32,782 bases of DNA from Lachnospiraceae bacterium (GCA_017436865.1 JAFSCH010000064.1:1-32782); one strand, 5' to 3'; positions 16,954-25,833 are shown, counted from the first letter of the stretch. Numbers and translations: made by a program. The notes: a model not told the origin generated them from the letters alone.

Positions 16954-18321
16954 TTACGCATTCTTAGAAATCTGTTCTATAGAAAGCCTTTCCTTCCATA
17001 CCTGTCCTGTTGATGGGAAAAATTCTCCAAATCCCTTGTCAGCAATTTCAATTGCCACAGTATCTGCATCTTCCATGTACAGAGATAAACCAATTCGATT
17101 TGTTCGGTTTCCTCTTACTTGTAAGCCTTCTAATGTAATCTCTGCTATTCTTTTTCGTCCAGCATTCAATGGCACTACTGTAAGTGGTATGCCATTATGT
17201 TTTGCCAATATAAAGTCGATTTCTTTTCTAGCATCATACCAACTTATCCCCGCATCTAATAGCGGTTGATATATCTTTTGACCCCCTCTATTACATTCGA
17301 TTCCAATATTCGCCTTAAGTTTTTCCTCCGACAAATATACATAATCTTTGGAAAGACTGGAAGGTGCTACTTTTTCGCGTGCACCATAACAGGCTCCTTT
17401 GCTAAAAAGATTATTCCCTTGAAATACTCTTCTGTTCTTACACAAAAACCTTAAAGACTCCTTACACCATTCCTTAGAAAAAACATCTCCTAGTAAAAAG
17501 ACGGATGTTACATTTTTTCCTTCACACTGTTCTCTTGCAATTTCCATAAATGCATCATCTAATTGTCTAAAAAAAGCCGTCTTCTGTTCCGCTTTCATGT
17601 TCGAAACCTCTGTCATTTTCATTTGTGGAAATAACTCACTTTCCATAAATGCTACAATAGGTCTTGCATTTCGGTTCATGCTCATGCAGAAGCTTCTAAT
17701 ACCATCAGCCCTATATTCATAAAGCAATACATCATGAAACCACATTTCCTCAGGCTGATGTATCATATACTGATAAAAGCAATCCTCATGCGACATAAAG
17801 AAAACTTGTGTTCTCCCCGCATCAATACGTTCCATGATGTTTTTTATCCGTTTCATAATCTCTGCGTTCATATCTTTTAATGTAAACATAACACAGATAA
17901 TATCCTCAACTCTGGCATAAGAAGAAATGAGCCCAAAGCATTTTCTTAAAAACACCTCTAAAAGCTCCTCCGCATCAAATTCTTCTTCTCCAACCTGCAC
18001 CTTAACTCCATTTTTTGCAAGAAGAAGTAAATCCTCTACTAAAACTCCCTGCTTCTGTGCATATAGTTGTAATGCCTCTTTTCCCATCGCCCAGAGTCCT
18101 CGAACCGTCTGGCTGCCATTCTTTACTTCCTCTTCCAACATTCTCCTACACAGCACTGTTGGAATATTGTATTCTTCTGCCCCCGCAACCAAACTAACGG
18201 TATCAGGCATACTCTGTTCAACCCTACATAAACTAATCTGAGAAGTACTATTTCCTAGGTCAAAGCCGATTACTACTTTATTCTTTTTTGTCATCTCATC
18301 TATCGCCTTTTCTAAGAACAT
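16954..18321 (-). CDS. DUF5716 family protein, Hsp70/actin-like fold
   Basis: This 455-residue protein has an N-terminal phosphate-1-like loop, VIGFDLGNSTSQISL (17-31), as in Hsp70/actin ATPases. Further on it has VFLLGDVFSKEW (274-285) and LFSKGACYGA (305-314), which resemble the adenosine and connect motifs of Hsp70. The expected phosphate-2 loop (DxGGGT) is replaced by YEYRADGIRSF (about 201-211), so ATP hydrolysis is doubtful. The C-terminal about 110 residues are beta-rich and may mimic a substrate-binding domain. It matches what I remember of DUF5716 in Lachnospiraceae, which lies beside DUF5717. The start at 18321 is uncertain; a later ATG at 18294 is possible. Confidence 0.82.
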   Translation of the reverse strand: MFLEKAIDEMTKKNKVVIGFDLGNSTSQISLCRVEQSMPDTVSLVAGAEEYNIPTVLCRRMLEEEVKNGSQTVRGLWAMGKEALQLYAQKQGVLVEDLLLLAKNGVKVQVGEEEFDAEELLEVFLRKCFGLISSYARVEDIICVMFTLKDMNAEIMKRIKNIMERIDAGRTQVFFMSHEDCFYQYMIHQPEEMWFHDVLLYEYRADGIRSFCMSMNRNARPIVAFMESELFPQMKMTEVSNMKAEQKTAFFRQLDDAFMEIAREQCEGKNVTSVFLLGDVFSKEWCKESLRFLCKNRRVFQGNNLFSKGACYGAREKVAPSSLSKDYVYLSEEKLKANIGIECNRGGQKIYQPLLDAGISWYDARKEIDFILAKHNGIPLTVVPLNAGRKRIAEITLEGLQVRGNRTNRIGLSLYMEDADTVAIEIADKGFGEFFPSTGQVWKERLSIEQISKNA

Positions 18322-18342
18322 TTTTACTTCCTACTCCTTTAC

Positions 18343-21300
18343 TTATAACACTCGAAACAGTTCTCTTGCGCAATAATCCTGCTGCATATATTCTTCCACT
18401 AAATGCCATGCCGTTGTCGTATCCTGTACCGAAAGGCTTACAAGAATATCATTAACGCGCGGAAACCTTCCTTCCTGTATCATACACTGTCTATCCTCAC
18501 CAAATACGGTATTACTCTCCGTCACCTGTTCTTCTCCATCCACACTCTCTGTAATATAATACTGAAGAACCTCATCGTGAAACAGACTAAATGTCTTTAC
18601 AAAAATACCACTATACATCTCCGGCATTTCCTCAACTTCATATTCTTTATCTTCCTTACTCGCATTACAATCCAACAAGCAATGAATTCTTACCTTTGCT
18701 CCTGGTTGTGTTCTATACTCGATAAACGTTTTATCAGCATAGTAGCTTAATTGAGGTACTATTCCTACAAGATTTTGATAAAATTCAAAACATATATTTT
18801 TTTGCAACAATTCCTCTACAAAAGAAATAATCGTCTCACGCATAATACCTTCTCGATTTTTTGCATTTTCAGCCCAGTATTTTAGTAATGTAAGCTGAAA
18901 TATCAGTTCTATCTCTCCTGTTTGTCTGTATCGCTCATACAGCATATCAAAAATCACGGTATCAATCACATAATCTAATGCAAAGTATTCATATGCCGTG
19001 TCTCGTAAACATTCCGCCACTAAGTCTTCATCATGTTCTGCAGCTCTGCTATACTCCACAAGCAATGTATCCTTTTCCTGAATATAAATATTCGTATAAC
19101 GCATCTGTTCTAACATTTTATGCATAATACAAGTCGTATCCATATCCAGTTCTCGCGCTGCCTTCCATATTTCCCTAAGTTGCGTAGTCTGTCCTTTAAA
19201 ATACAGCATCAAATACTGCAATACATTCTCATCATATCTTGTATGTGCAAAAACATGATACGCAATATTCACAAGGAATTCCTCTTCACGATACTGATTT
19301 GTTATAATTCGTCTACTAACTAATCTCGCTACCGGTTTCAAATTCACTCCCGTAAGCCCATAACATCTCAACCACTGATATGCTTTTTCAAACATGCCTC
19401 TCGAAATCATAAAGCGGATAAATTCTGCTCTCTCCGCCATCTCCAACGCTGTTGGTTCAATCTCCTCCAAAAAGGTATCCAATTCTCCAATCATATCATT
19501 GTCATAATAATACCTTAGTAATCTTCCGCAGATTTCTTTTTTGAATTCATCAATTACCTGCTCTGACTCAGTAAGTGCCTTAAAACGCTTCTCATTCTCT
19601 GGCGTAATCGTAATAAACCCTTTATCAGCCTGACACTGATATATGTCAAAACTTAAACGCCCCTCCATATAAGTTCCAATAAAAGGAAGCAATTTCTCAG
19701 GTATCATTAGTCTTTCATTTTCATACGGTATGCTTCTTGTAAAGCGATTACCTTGGTCATCTTGAAGCAAAATCGTATATTCTTCTCCATAAATCGGAAG
19801 CACACAAACGTGATCCATCACAGGATAAATACTTTCTCCATGAATTTTCTCATGAATTACAACCACAGATGTAATCTTTGAATTCTCTACATAAATCCTA
19901 TGCGAAAAAAGCAAAGGTGTAAATGCATAAGCAGTCTCATCTCTTAGCATCTGTGGCGCTAGAATATTCTGATACAGATATGCTAAATTTTCATTCATAT
20001 GCCCCAGCTTAATCTGATCTATTACAAAACGCTCTATTGCAATTCTATAATTCTGTTCTATGTCAGGCATTTTCTCTTTATTACGCACAACATAAGCATA
20101 TAAAAATGCATTATGCTCATAATCCAGATTGCTCTGATATGCAAAATACATCAATACCATTTTAGGCAGTTCATCCTTATAGTCCATAGGTATTGACATC
20201 ATATAATATTCATATAACTTTGTCACACGAATCTCATGGTCTACTCCCAATGCATACCATTCAAAATATTCTGTTCCTATCCGCTCTCCGAGGATTAGCA
20301 TTCTACAAATAGCCGCTACTGTCTGCGACGCCTTGTTTACACGATATACCTCACACAATGTACGGAATAGTAACTGTGAAAAACATTCCTCTCTTGCTGC
20401 AAGATATTGTAATTTCTCTACTACTTCTCCCTTTAGAACATGATTTTTGGCTGCATACCACAACACGCTTTGCTCAAAAACTCCCAATTTCATCAGGAGC
20501 TTGGGATAGCTCTGTAATAGCAAGACCGCCTCACACAAAAGCACAGGGCTCGAACAGCCTCGTTCAAACTGTTCTTCCAAAAGTTGCCATTTTCTCTCTG
20601 CTCCTCGCCCATATTCGTCTTCCATATAAATCAAAAGCCATGCTAATCGCCATTCTCCAAACTGATTCATATACGCTGTCTCAATTTCATTTGAAACAGC
20701 CTGCATATAACCTTCGTCACGATTAAACAATGTTGTCAGATAAAAGTAATAACATCGGGCGACCGTTCCGGATTCTTCTTTTGCAATCTCGTTATCTAAC
20801 TGTTCCAAATACCATTTTGCTTCATGAAAACGTTCTCTTCTTAAAAGAATCTGCACTTGATATAGCTTTGCCAAAAGATTGTTCTGTTCTATATCCATAA
20901 CTTCTTCTAGAATCTGCTCCGATTTCTCTGCCCAAAATTCGAGAGTGATTCTTCGAAGTTTCATTTCAACGTAGCATTTTATAAGTTCCAAGCTCAGGCG
21001 TCTTACTACCTTTTCTCTCTCTTGCTTCTCATTGCCACGATTCATCATTATCGTTATCGGAATCGCAATCTCTGTCCTCGTATCACAAATAACCAGTTTT
21101 CCAACATTTCGACCACTATGTAATCTAGTTGCATCAATCACAAAATCAAGATGACAAACTCCGGCCACAAAATCTTCATTATTCAATTTATCCGTTGCCA
21201 CACGTAAAAACTCACCTTCTGTATCCACACTCAAATCAGTATATCCCCAGCCATTTTTAGTAATCGTAATGGTCTTACAGGTGGTATCCAATATCTCCTC

Positions 21301-21864
21301 CATTGCAAAGCCATCAACATCTGTCTGATATTCGATAGGTGCCTTTTTATTAATCTCAACAAAAAATTCTTCTACGTTTGCAGCATTTCCCGGAACACGT
21401 GAAAGCCCCATATATGGCGGAATGTAATGTTGTTCATTTTTTTGAAATACATTAACAAAGTCTGGAGAATAAAATAACTCTACCGCTTCTTCCCAATTAG
21501 ATTTTGCAAGATTTGTAAAATGGAACAAATTCTTGATATTTCCCATAGACCCTTGTAAAATCGGTTTCTGAATCTTAACCTGATAGGCAAGCGTATATTC
21601 TCCCTGATTGCTGATTATCGTAAAATATCCCTTTACCGTTCCGCCCGCTTCTATACAACTTCCATCAAAGCAATATTCTATAATTGCTTCTTCTCCACTA
21701 AAATGTGATGTTATTACCTGCATTCTGGTATCAGAGGAATAAATATCGCCTTCTGCATCCATGCCACCCGCATAAATCACAAAATTATCTTGTATTATTT
21801 CTCCTTGATTTACGCTAAACTCAAGGCTTTGGCATGAAAATTCCAAATATCCGTTTTCTCTCAT
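18343..21864 (-). CDS. DUF5717 family protein, giant beta/helical-repeat scaffold
   Basis: This 1173-residue protein starts at the ATG at 21864, seven bases after GGGGAG; an in-frame ATG 42 bases earlier has no site. The N-terminal part to about residue 290 is beta-rich with Ig-like segments (ITITKNGWGYTDLSVDTEG). A long alpha-helical solenoid of TPR-like pairs follows, interrupted by a beta domain near 690-790 (VCVLPIYGEEYTILLQDDQG). More helical repeats and a final beta stretch close the protein. No signal peptide or membrane helix is present, so it is probably cytosolic. It is the first gene of the four-gene operon. The function is unknown; a scaffold that engages the DUF5716 Hsp70-like partner is a reasonable guess. 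Confidence 0.85.
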   Translation of the reverse strand: MRENGYLEFSCQSLEFSVNQGEIIQDNFVIYAGGMDAEGDIYSSDTRMQVITSHFSGEEAIIEYCFDGSCIEAGGTVKGYFTIISNQGEYTLAYQVKIQKPILQGSMGNIKNLFHFTNLAKSNWEEAVELFYSPDFVNVFQKNEQHYIPPYMGLSRVPGNAANVEEFFVEINKKAPIEYQTDVDGFAMEEILDTTCKTITITKNGWGYTDLSVDTEGEFLRVATDKLNNEDFVAGVCHLDFVIDATRLHSGRNVGKLVICDTRTEIAIPITIMMNRGNEKQEREKVVRRLSLELIKCYVEMKLRRITLEFWAEKSEQILEEVMDIEQNNLLAKLYQVQILLRRERFHEAKWYLEQLDNEIAKEESGTVARCYYFYLTTLFNRDEGYMQAVSNEIETAYMNQFGEWRLAWLLIYMEDEYGRGAERKWQLLEEQFERGCSSPVLLCEAVLLLQSYPKLLMKLGVFEQSVLWYAAKNHVLKGEVVEKLQYLAAREECFSQLLFRTLCEVYRVNKASQTVAAICRMLILGERIGTEYFEWYALGVDHEIRVTKLYEYYMMSIPMDYKDELPKMVLMYFAYQSNLDYEHNAFLYAYVVRNKEKMPDIEQNYRIAIERFVIDQIKLGHMNENLAYLYQNILAPQMLRDETAYAFTPLLFSHRIYVENSKITSVVVIHEKIHGESIYPVMDHVCVLPIYGEEYTILLQDDQGNRFTRSIPYENERLMIPEKLLPFIGTYMEGRLSFDIYQCQADKGFITITPENEKRFKALTESEQVIDEFKKEICGRLLRYYYDNDMIGELDTFLEEIEPTALEMAERAEFIRFMISRGMFEKAYQWLRCYGLTGVNLKPVARLVSRRIITNQYREEEFLVNIAYHVFAHTRYDENVLQYLMLYFKGQTTQLREIWKAARELDMDTTCIMHKMLEQMRYTNIYIQEKDTLLVEYSRAAEHDEDLVAECLRDTAYEYFALDYVIDTVIFDMLYERYRQTGEIELIFQLTLLKYWAENAKNREGIMRETIISFVEELLQKNICFEFYQNLVGIVPQLSYYADKTFIEYRTQPGAKVRIHCLLDCNASKEDKEYEVEEMPEMYSGIFVKTFSLFHDEVLQYYITESVDGEEQVTESNTVFGEDRQCMIQEGRFPRVNDILVSLSVQDTTTAWHLVEEYMQQDYCARELFRVL

Positions 21865-21950
21865 GCCTAAACTCCCCTTCCATCCGTTATTTTCGTAACA
21901 ATTCATATTTTCATTGTCGCGAACACAATTTCGTCAATTATCTACAATAA

Positions 21951-21979
21951 AGTATATATTATTTGTTAACATAACGCAA
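21951..21979 (-). promoter_or_regulatory. candidate promoter of DUF5717 operon
   Basis: On the minus strand there is a -35 TTGCGT (21974-21979), 17 nt and a -10 TATACT (21951-21956), just after the ilvE terminator. The -10 is strong and the -35 weak. It would give an untranslated leader of about 80 bases. Confidence 0.5.
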
Positions 21980-21980
21980 T

Positions 21981-22010
21981 AAAAAGCGTCAGTTTTTATT
22001 ACTGACGCTT
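21981..22010 (-). terminator. terminator of ilvE
   Basis: The 10-bp perfect stem AAGCGTCAGT / ACTGACGCTT (22001-22010 with 21984-21993), with a 7-base loop, is followed by TTTTTATT on the minus strand, 27 bases after the ilvE stop. Confidence 0.88.
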
Positions 22011-22037
22011 CATATTCTAAAAATATATTTTTATAGA

Positions 22038-23060
22038 TTAAATTTCAACAACCCATCCTTTTGGAGCCTCAATACGTCCCATTTGGATACCTGTTAATGT
22101 ATCATAAAGTTTCTTGGTCACAGGTCCCATTCCATCCATACCACTTGGCAAACAGATTTCTTTACCATGATCAACAATCTTTCCTACTGGAGAAATAACT
22201 GCTGCAGTACCACAAAGTCCACATTCTGCAAAATCCTTAACTTCTTCTAAAAGAACTTCTCTTTCTTCTACCTCTAAACCAAGGTATTCCTTTGCAACAA
22301 CCATAAGAGAACGACGAGTAATGGAAGGTAAAATACTGTTTGACTTTGGTGTAACTACCTTATTATCCTTTGTAATAAATAAGAAGTTTGCTCCACCTGT
22401 TTCCTCTACCTTTGTTCTAGTAGCAGGATCAAGATACATATTCTCATCAAATCCTTCATTATGAGCAGATACAATTGCATGTAAACTCATTGCATAATTA
22501 AGTCCAGCCTTAATATGTCCTGTTCCGTTTGGTGCTGCACGGTCAAAATCACTTACTCGAATGGTAAGTGGCTTAACGCCGCCCTTGAAGTATGGTCCAA
22601 CCGGTGTTGCAAAGATTCTGAACTGATATTCCGTAGCAGGCTTTACACCAATAACTGGATTGGTTCCAAACATATATGGACGAAGATATAAGGTTGCTCC
22701 TGAGCCATATGGTGGAACATACGCTTCATTTGCCTTAACAACTGCCTTCACAGCCTCTACAAAACGTCCTTCCGGTAACGCAGGCATCTCAAGTCTTACA
22801 CAACTATCATGCATACGCTGTTCATTTAAGTCAGGGCGGAACACTACCGTACGTCCATCTTCTGTTGTATATGCCTTTAATCCCTCAAAGCATGTCTGAG
22901 CATACTGTAAAACGCCTGCACACTCATTTAATACGATGTTAGCATCCTCTGTAATTACACCTTCATCCCATGCTCCATTTTTATAATTTGTAACATATCT
23001 CTTCTCTGTCTGATGATAACCAAATCCAAGAGATGACCAATCAATATTCTTCTTTTCCAT
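22038..23060 (-). CDS. ilvE: branched-chain amino acid aminotransferase
   Basis: This 340-residue class IV PLP-dependent enzyme exchanges amino groups between glutamate and the keto acids of leucine, isoleucine and valine. Conserved features are ECAGVLQYAQTCFEGLKAY, FRPDLNEQRM, LYLRPYMFGT, the PLP lysine K184 in GTGHIKAGLNYA, EETGGANFLF and the phosphate-binding CGTAAVISPVG. The length is normal for the long bacterial type. GGGAGAAGAG lies upstream of the ATG. It stands as a single gene with its own promoter and terminator, and no T-box was seen ahead of it. Confidence 0.96.
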   Translation of the reverse strand: MEKKNIDWSSLGFGYHQTEKRYVTNYKNGAWDEGVITEDANIVLNECAGVLQYAQTCFEGLKAYTTEDGRTVVFRPDLNEQRMHDSCVRLEMPALPEGRFVEAVKAVVKANEAYVPPYGSGATLYLRPYMFGTNPVIGVKPATEYQFRIFATPVGPYFKGGVKPLTIRVSDFDRAAPNGTGHIKAGLNYAMSLHAIVSAHNEGFDENMYLDPATRTKVEETGGANFLFITKDNKVVTPKSNSILPSITRRSLMVVAKEYLGLEVEEREVLLEEVKDFAECGLCGTAAVISPVGKIVDHGKEICLPSGMDGMGPVTKKLYDTLTGIQMGRIEAPKGWVVEI

Positions 23061-23124
23061 GATACTCTTCTCCCTTATATGTATTCGTACGATTGCATAT
23101 TTTTATGCATTAATAAAATTAATT

Positions 23125-23154
23125 ATTATACTTATAACAAAAAAAGTCAATCAA
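23125..23154 (-). promoter_or_regulatory. promoter of ilvE
   Basis: On the minus strand there is a perfect -10 TATAAT (23125-23130) with a -35 TTGATT (23149-23154) at 18 nt. A weak hairpin AATCAA/TTGATT followed by GACTTTTTTT overlaps the -35 and may end the upstream dihydrofolate reductase operon. Confidence 0.55.
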
Positions 23155-23242
23155 AAAACCTTGATTTCTTGCCTTTTTTATAACAAAAATTGATATTATT
23201 TAACCTCCGTTTATACTTACTATTCCGTAAGGTTATGAAACT

Positions 23243-23731
23243 TTATTTCTTCTCATATTTAAGGAAAACATACTCCAAGTTAAAATAGGTCTGTTCTTCG
23301 CTGTCTGCAGTAATCTGCCATTCCGGTAATTCATCCAGATTGGGAAAATGTGCATCTGCCTGATAAGCATAATCTATCTTCGTTACATGCGCCACATTAC
23401 AATATGGTAGCATCTGACGATATACTGTCTCTCCACCAATGATATAAATGTCGTCATCCTTGTAATTCTTTAATTCCTCTAAAAGCTCATCTATGGAATA
23501 AACCACAATCGCTCCCTTTACCTTATAATTCTTATCCTTTGTTAAAACGATATTCGTTCTATTCAGCAATGGTTGCTTTTGCGGTAAAGACTCTAAGGTC
23601 TTTCTTCCCATAACAACTACCTTTCCTGTTGTCATTTCCCGAAAGAACTTCTGATCACGAGGAATCTGCACCAAAAGGCTGTTCTTATTGCCTATTCCCC
23701 AGTTTCTGTCTGCTGCTACAATTATGTTCAT
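23243..23731 (-). CDS. folA: dihydrofolate reductase
   Basis: This 162-residue enzyme reduces dihydrofolate to tetrahydrofolate with NADPH. Conserved elements are IVAADRNWGIGNKNSL, the catalytic acid D26 in QIPRDQKFF, VVMGRKTLESLP and the cofactor loop IYIIGGETVYRQML. The length matches a chromosomal DHFR. The start at 23731 is supported by GGGAGA five bases upstream; the open frame before it overlaps the previous gene and has no site. It is the last gene of the ArsR-SPL-S66 operon, 22 bases after the S66-like gene. Confidence 0.95.
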   Translation of the reverse strand: MNIIVAADRNWGIGNKNSLLVQIPRDQKFFREMTTGKVVVMGRKTLESLPQKQPLLNRTNIVLTKDKNYKVKGAIVVYSIDELLEELKNYKDDDIYIIGGETVYRQMLPYCNVAHVTKIDYAYQADAHFPNLDELPEWQITADSEEQTYFNLEYVFLKYEKK

Positions 23732-23753
23732 AATATTCTCCCTTCCAAGTTGT

Positions 23754-24434
23754 TCACTTTTCAATGCATTTTTCACACTGTTTTTCTATATATAATTCCT
23801 GTCCTATCACGATTGCTTTGGAATCTGTCCCATGCCCAATATCTCTCGTTACCGCTATTGGCATGTCTTTTCCTACTATCCTTTTCACAAGCGTCTCTAC
23901 TGTAGGAATGCATTTTTCTTGTTCCATTTCTGTAAATGTTCCCAAAATAATACCTGCTACTTTATCAAAAGCACCCATTTGCTGTAATTGACACAAATAA
24001 GTTTCTATCTTAGCAACCGTACCACCAAAACTTTCTAAGAGCAATATCTTACCATCCAGTCCCGGCATATATTCCGTTCCGGCTAATTTTAAAAAGCATC
24101 GGATGTTGCCTCCTACGACAATCCCTTGCATTTTACTTTGCTGAATAAACCTAAAATTTATTTGAAACAAATCATTTCCATTCGCAACATCTCCGCCTGA
24201 AATATCAAAGATTCCTTTTATCTCATCATCTTTATAAAATCTCATAAATGCTTCTGCGCGTTCCTTTGCTGTACCACTGAAAACATCTTCCTTTTCATAA
24301 ATGCAGTCACTAAAAACAGGATGCAACCCTATATTTTCTAATGTATTTTCCAAACATTTCAATTTTTCCATATATGTATGCTTTTGTCCATTGGAACAAC
24401 ACACAATTCCTATTTTGTCTCCGTATTTGAGCAT
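23754..24434 (-). CDS. S66 peptidase-like protein (LD-carboxypeptidase/MccF family), internally deleted
   Basis: The 226 residues align with the LD-carboxypeptidase/microcin-C-immunity family. N-terminal GDKIGIVCCSNG, then FDISGGDVANG, GIVVGGNIRCFLKLAGTEYMP, LLLES with the usual catalytic Glu (E134), and DIGHGTDSKAIVIGQ with the usual His (H201). Family members are about 300 residues and place the nucleophilic serine in a GYSD-type turn shortly after the GG(D)xxNG segment. Here the sequence jumps from DVANG (85) straight to NDLFQINF, so about 75-80 residues with that serine are missing, in frame. It is probably inactive as a peptidase, or has a new role. It lies 18 bases after the SPL gene. 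Confidence 0.8.
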   Translation of the reverse strand: MLKYGDKIGIVCCSNGQKHTYMEKLKCLENTLENIGLHPVFSDCIYEKEDVFSGTAKERAEAFMRFYKDDEIKGIFDISGGDVANGNDLFQINFRFIQQSKMQGIVVGGNIRCFLKLAGTEYMPGLDGKILLLESFGGTVAKIETYLCQLQQMGAFDKVAGIILGTFTEMEQEKCIPTVETLVKRIVGKDMPIAVTRDIGHGTDSKAIVIGQELYIEKQCEKCIEK

Positions 24435-24452
24435 TTATATCATACCTCTTCC

Positions 24453-25316
24453 TTATATCAAGCTCAACTGCTCATACTTCTCGGGTAATTCTCGCATATA
24501 TCGAAAGCATTCTCCTACACCACAGACAATTCCATTTTCTTTGCATTTTTTATGAAGCAATTCCATCAACTCACGATTTTGGTCACTAGGAATTTCATAG
24601 GCATGTCCATATCTCTTTTGATATTTCTGCTTCAAGCCTGGGAAGTGCTTATCTAAAGCTGCATAAAAATATTCTCGATTACCTTCACGTAAGGTTAACC
24701 CCATACCGAAACAAATAATTCCATACACCTTTGCCTCAATGCAGTAATCTATGATTCCCTCTATGTTTTCCTCTGTATCGTTGATAAATGGCAAAATTGG
24801 GGATAACCAGACAATCGTTGGAATACCATTATCACGAAAAATCTGTAATGCATTTACCCTTTCTTTTGTCGTACATACATTAGGTTCTAGTATTTTACAA
24901 AGTTTTTCGTCATAGGTTGTTAACGTCATCTGAACAACACATTTTGCCTTTTGGTTAATACTTTTTAATAAATCCAAATCTCTAAGAATCCGGTCTGACT
25001 TCGTCTGAATCGCCAGACCAAATTCATAACGGTCTATGATTTCTAAGCATTTTCTTGTTAATTGTAATTGTTCCTCACAATGCATATATGGATCACACAT
25101 TGCCCCGGTTCCTATCATGCATTTCTTACGCTTAGAGCGGAGCACTCTTTCCAATAATTCCGGCGCATTACGTTTCACTTCAATATCTTCAAAGTCATGA
25201 GTAAACTGATAGCATTTACTTCTACTGTCACAGTAAATACAACCGTGCGTACAACCTCTGTAGAGATTCATTCCATTTTGTGCCGATAATATTCCTTTGA
25301 CTTCTACATCGTGCAT
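24453..25316 (-). CDS. SPL-family radical SAM protein
   Basis: This 287-residue radical SAM protein has the iron-sulfur cysteines C22-x3-C26-x2-C29 in RGCTHGCIYCD. It resembles the Rv2578c/spore photoproduct lyase-like group (GAMCDPYMHCEEQLQLTRKCL, then QTKSDRILRDLDLL, SPILPFINDTEENI). Members reduce SAM to a radical for chemistry that is mostly unassigned; true spore photoproduct lyase repairs thymine dimers. Extra cysteines near the C-terminus (C267, C274) are visible. The ATG follows GAGG by eight bases. It is second in the ArsR operon, 60 bases after the regulator. Confidence 0.88.
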   Translation of the reverse strand: MHDVEVKGILSAQNGMNLYRGCTHGCIYCDSRSKCYQFTHDFEDIEVKRNAPELLERVLRSKRKKCMIGTGAMCDPYMHCEEQLQLTRKCLEIIDRYEFGLAIQTKSDRILRDLDLLKSINQKAKCVVQMTLTTYDEKLCKILEPNVCTTKERVNALQIFRDNGIPTIVWLSPILPFINDTEENIEGIIDYCIEAKVYGIICFGMGLTLREGNREYFYAALDKHFPGLKQKYQKRYGHAYEIPSDQNRELMELLHKKCKENGIVCGVGECFRYMRELPEKYEQLSLI

Positions 25317-25376
25317 TTCTTTTTCCTCTGTCGAATCAAAAAACTATTAAAATTGTTGCTAAAATATTCTACTGCT

Positions 25377-25685
25377 TTATCTACATGATTCATAATTGTC
25401 ACCTTCATTTCCAAGACTCTTCTTTAATTCTCCCAGTATACTAATTACTACATCTAAACCTTCTTCGGAAATAGAATAATACATCCACTTTCCTTCTTTT
25501 CTTCCATTTACAACTCCAGAATCACACAATATCTTCATGTGATGAGATAGCGTAGGTTGTGTTATGTGCATTTCATCAAGTAATTTGCATGCACACTTCT
25601 CTCCACTTTGTAATATGGATAGAATCTGTAATCTATTTTCATCACAAAAGGCTTTAAACATAATCGCTGTTTTTTTGCAATCCAT
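25377..25685 (-). CDS. ArsR-family metalloregulator-like repressor
   Basis: This 102-residue winged-helix protein has the recognition region ITQPTLSHHMKILCDSGVV and the wing GRKEGKWMYYSI. In the helix where ArsR proteins sense arsenite it has EKCACKLLDEM, giving C31 and C33, with further cysteines at 3, 14, 55 and 101. That pair suggests a thiol-bound inducer (As/Sb or another soft metal), but no arsenic efflux or arsenate reductase gene is nearby. It leads an operon with an SPL radical SAM protein, an S66-like protein and DHFR. GGAGG lies seven bases before the ATG. Autoregulation at the promoter repeats is likely. Confidence 0.93.
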   Translation of the reverse strand: MDCKKTAIMFKAFCDENRLQILSILQSGEKCACKLLDEMHITQPTLSHHMKILCDSGVVNGRKEGKWMYYSISEEGLDVVISILGELKKSLGNEGDNYESCR

Positions 25686-25704
25686 CTATTATCCTCCATT
25701 CATC

Positions 25705-25751
25705 GAAGTTTATCTATATGCGATAGTAGTTTATATATAGATATTTGTCAA
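25705..25751 (-). promoter_or_regulatory. promoter and probable operator of arsR-like operon
   Basis: On the minus strand there is a perfect -35 TTGACA (25746-25751), 17 nt and a -10 TACTAT (25723-25728). The spacer and the start region carry two similar blocks, ATATATAAACT (around the spacer/-10) and ATAGATAAACT (just after the -10), spaced about two helical turns apart. They are plausible repressor half-sites. Confidence 0.65.
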
Positions 25752-25781
25752 TATATTTAAACATTTATTGATAGGTACACA

Positions 25782-25833
25782 AAAAATCAGGCAATGACAT
25801 ATTATCAATATATATCATTGCCTGTTTATTTTT
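25782..25833. terminator. bidirectional terminator after MBL gene
   Basis: The 10-bp perfect inverted repeat CAGGCAATGA (25788-25797) / TCATTGCCTG (25815-25824), with a 17-base loop, is flanked by A6 on the left and TTTATTTTT on the right. It can terminate the MBL-hydrolase transcript leftwards (GATTTTTTG on minus). Confidence 0.8.

Noticed and set aside
25777-25833. Long inverted repeat as an insertion sequence end
   Set aside because: The 10-bp arms with flanking A and T runs fit a bidirectional terminator, and no transposase lies beside it.
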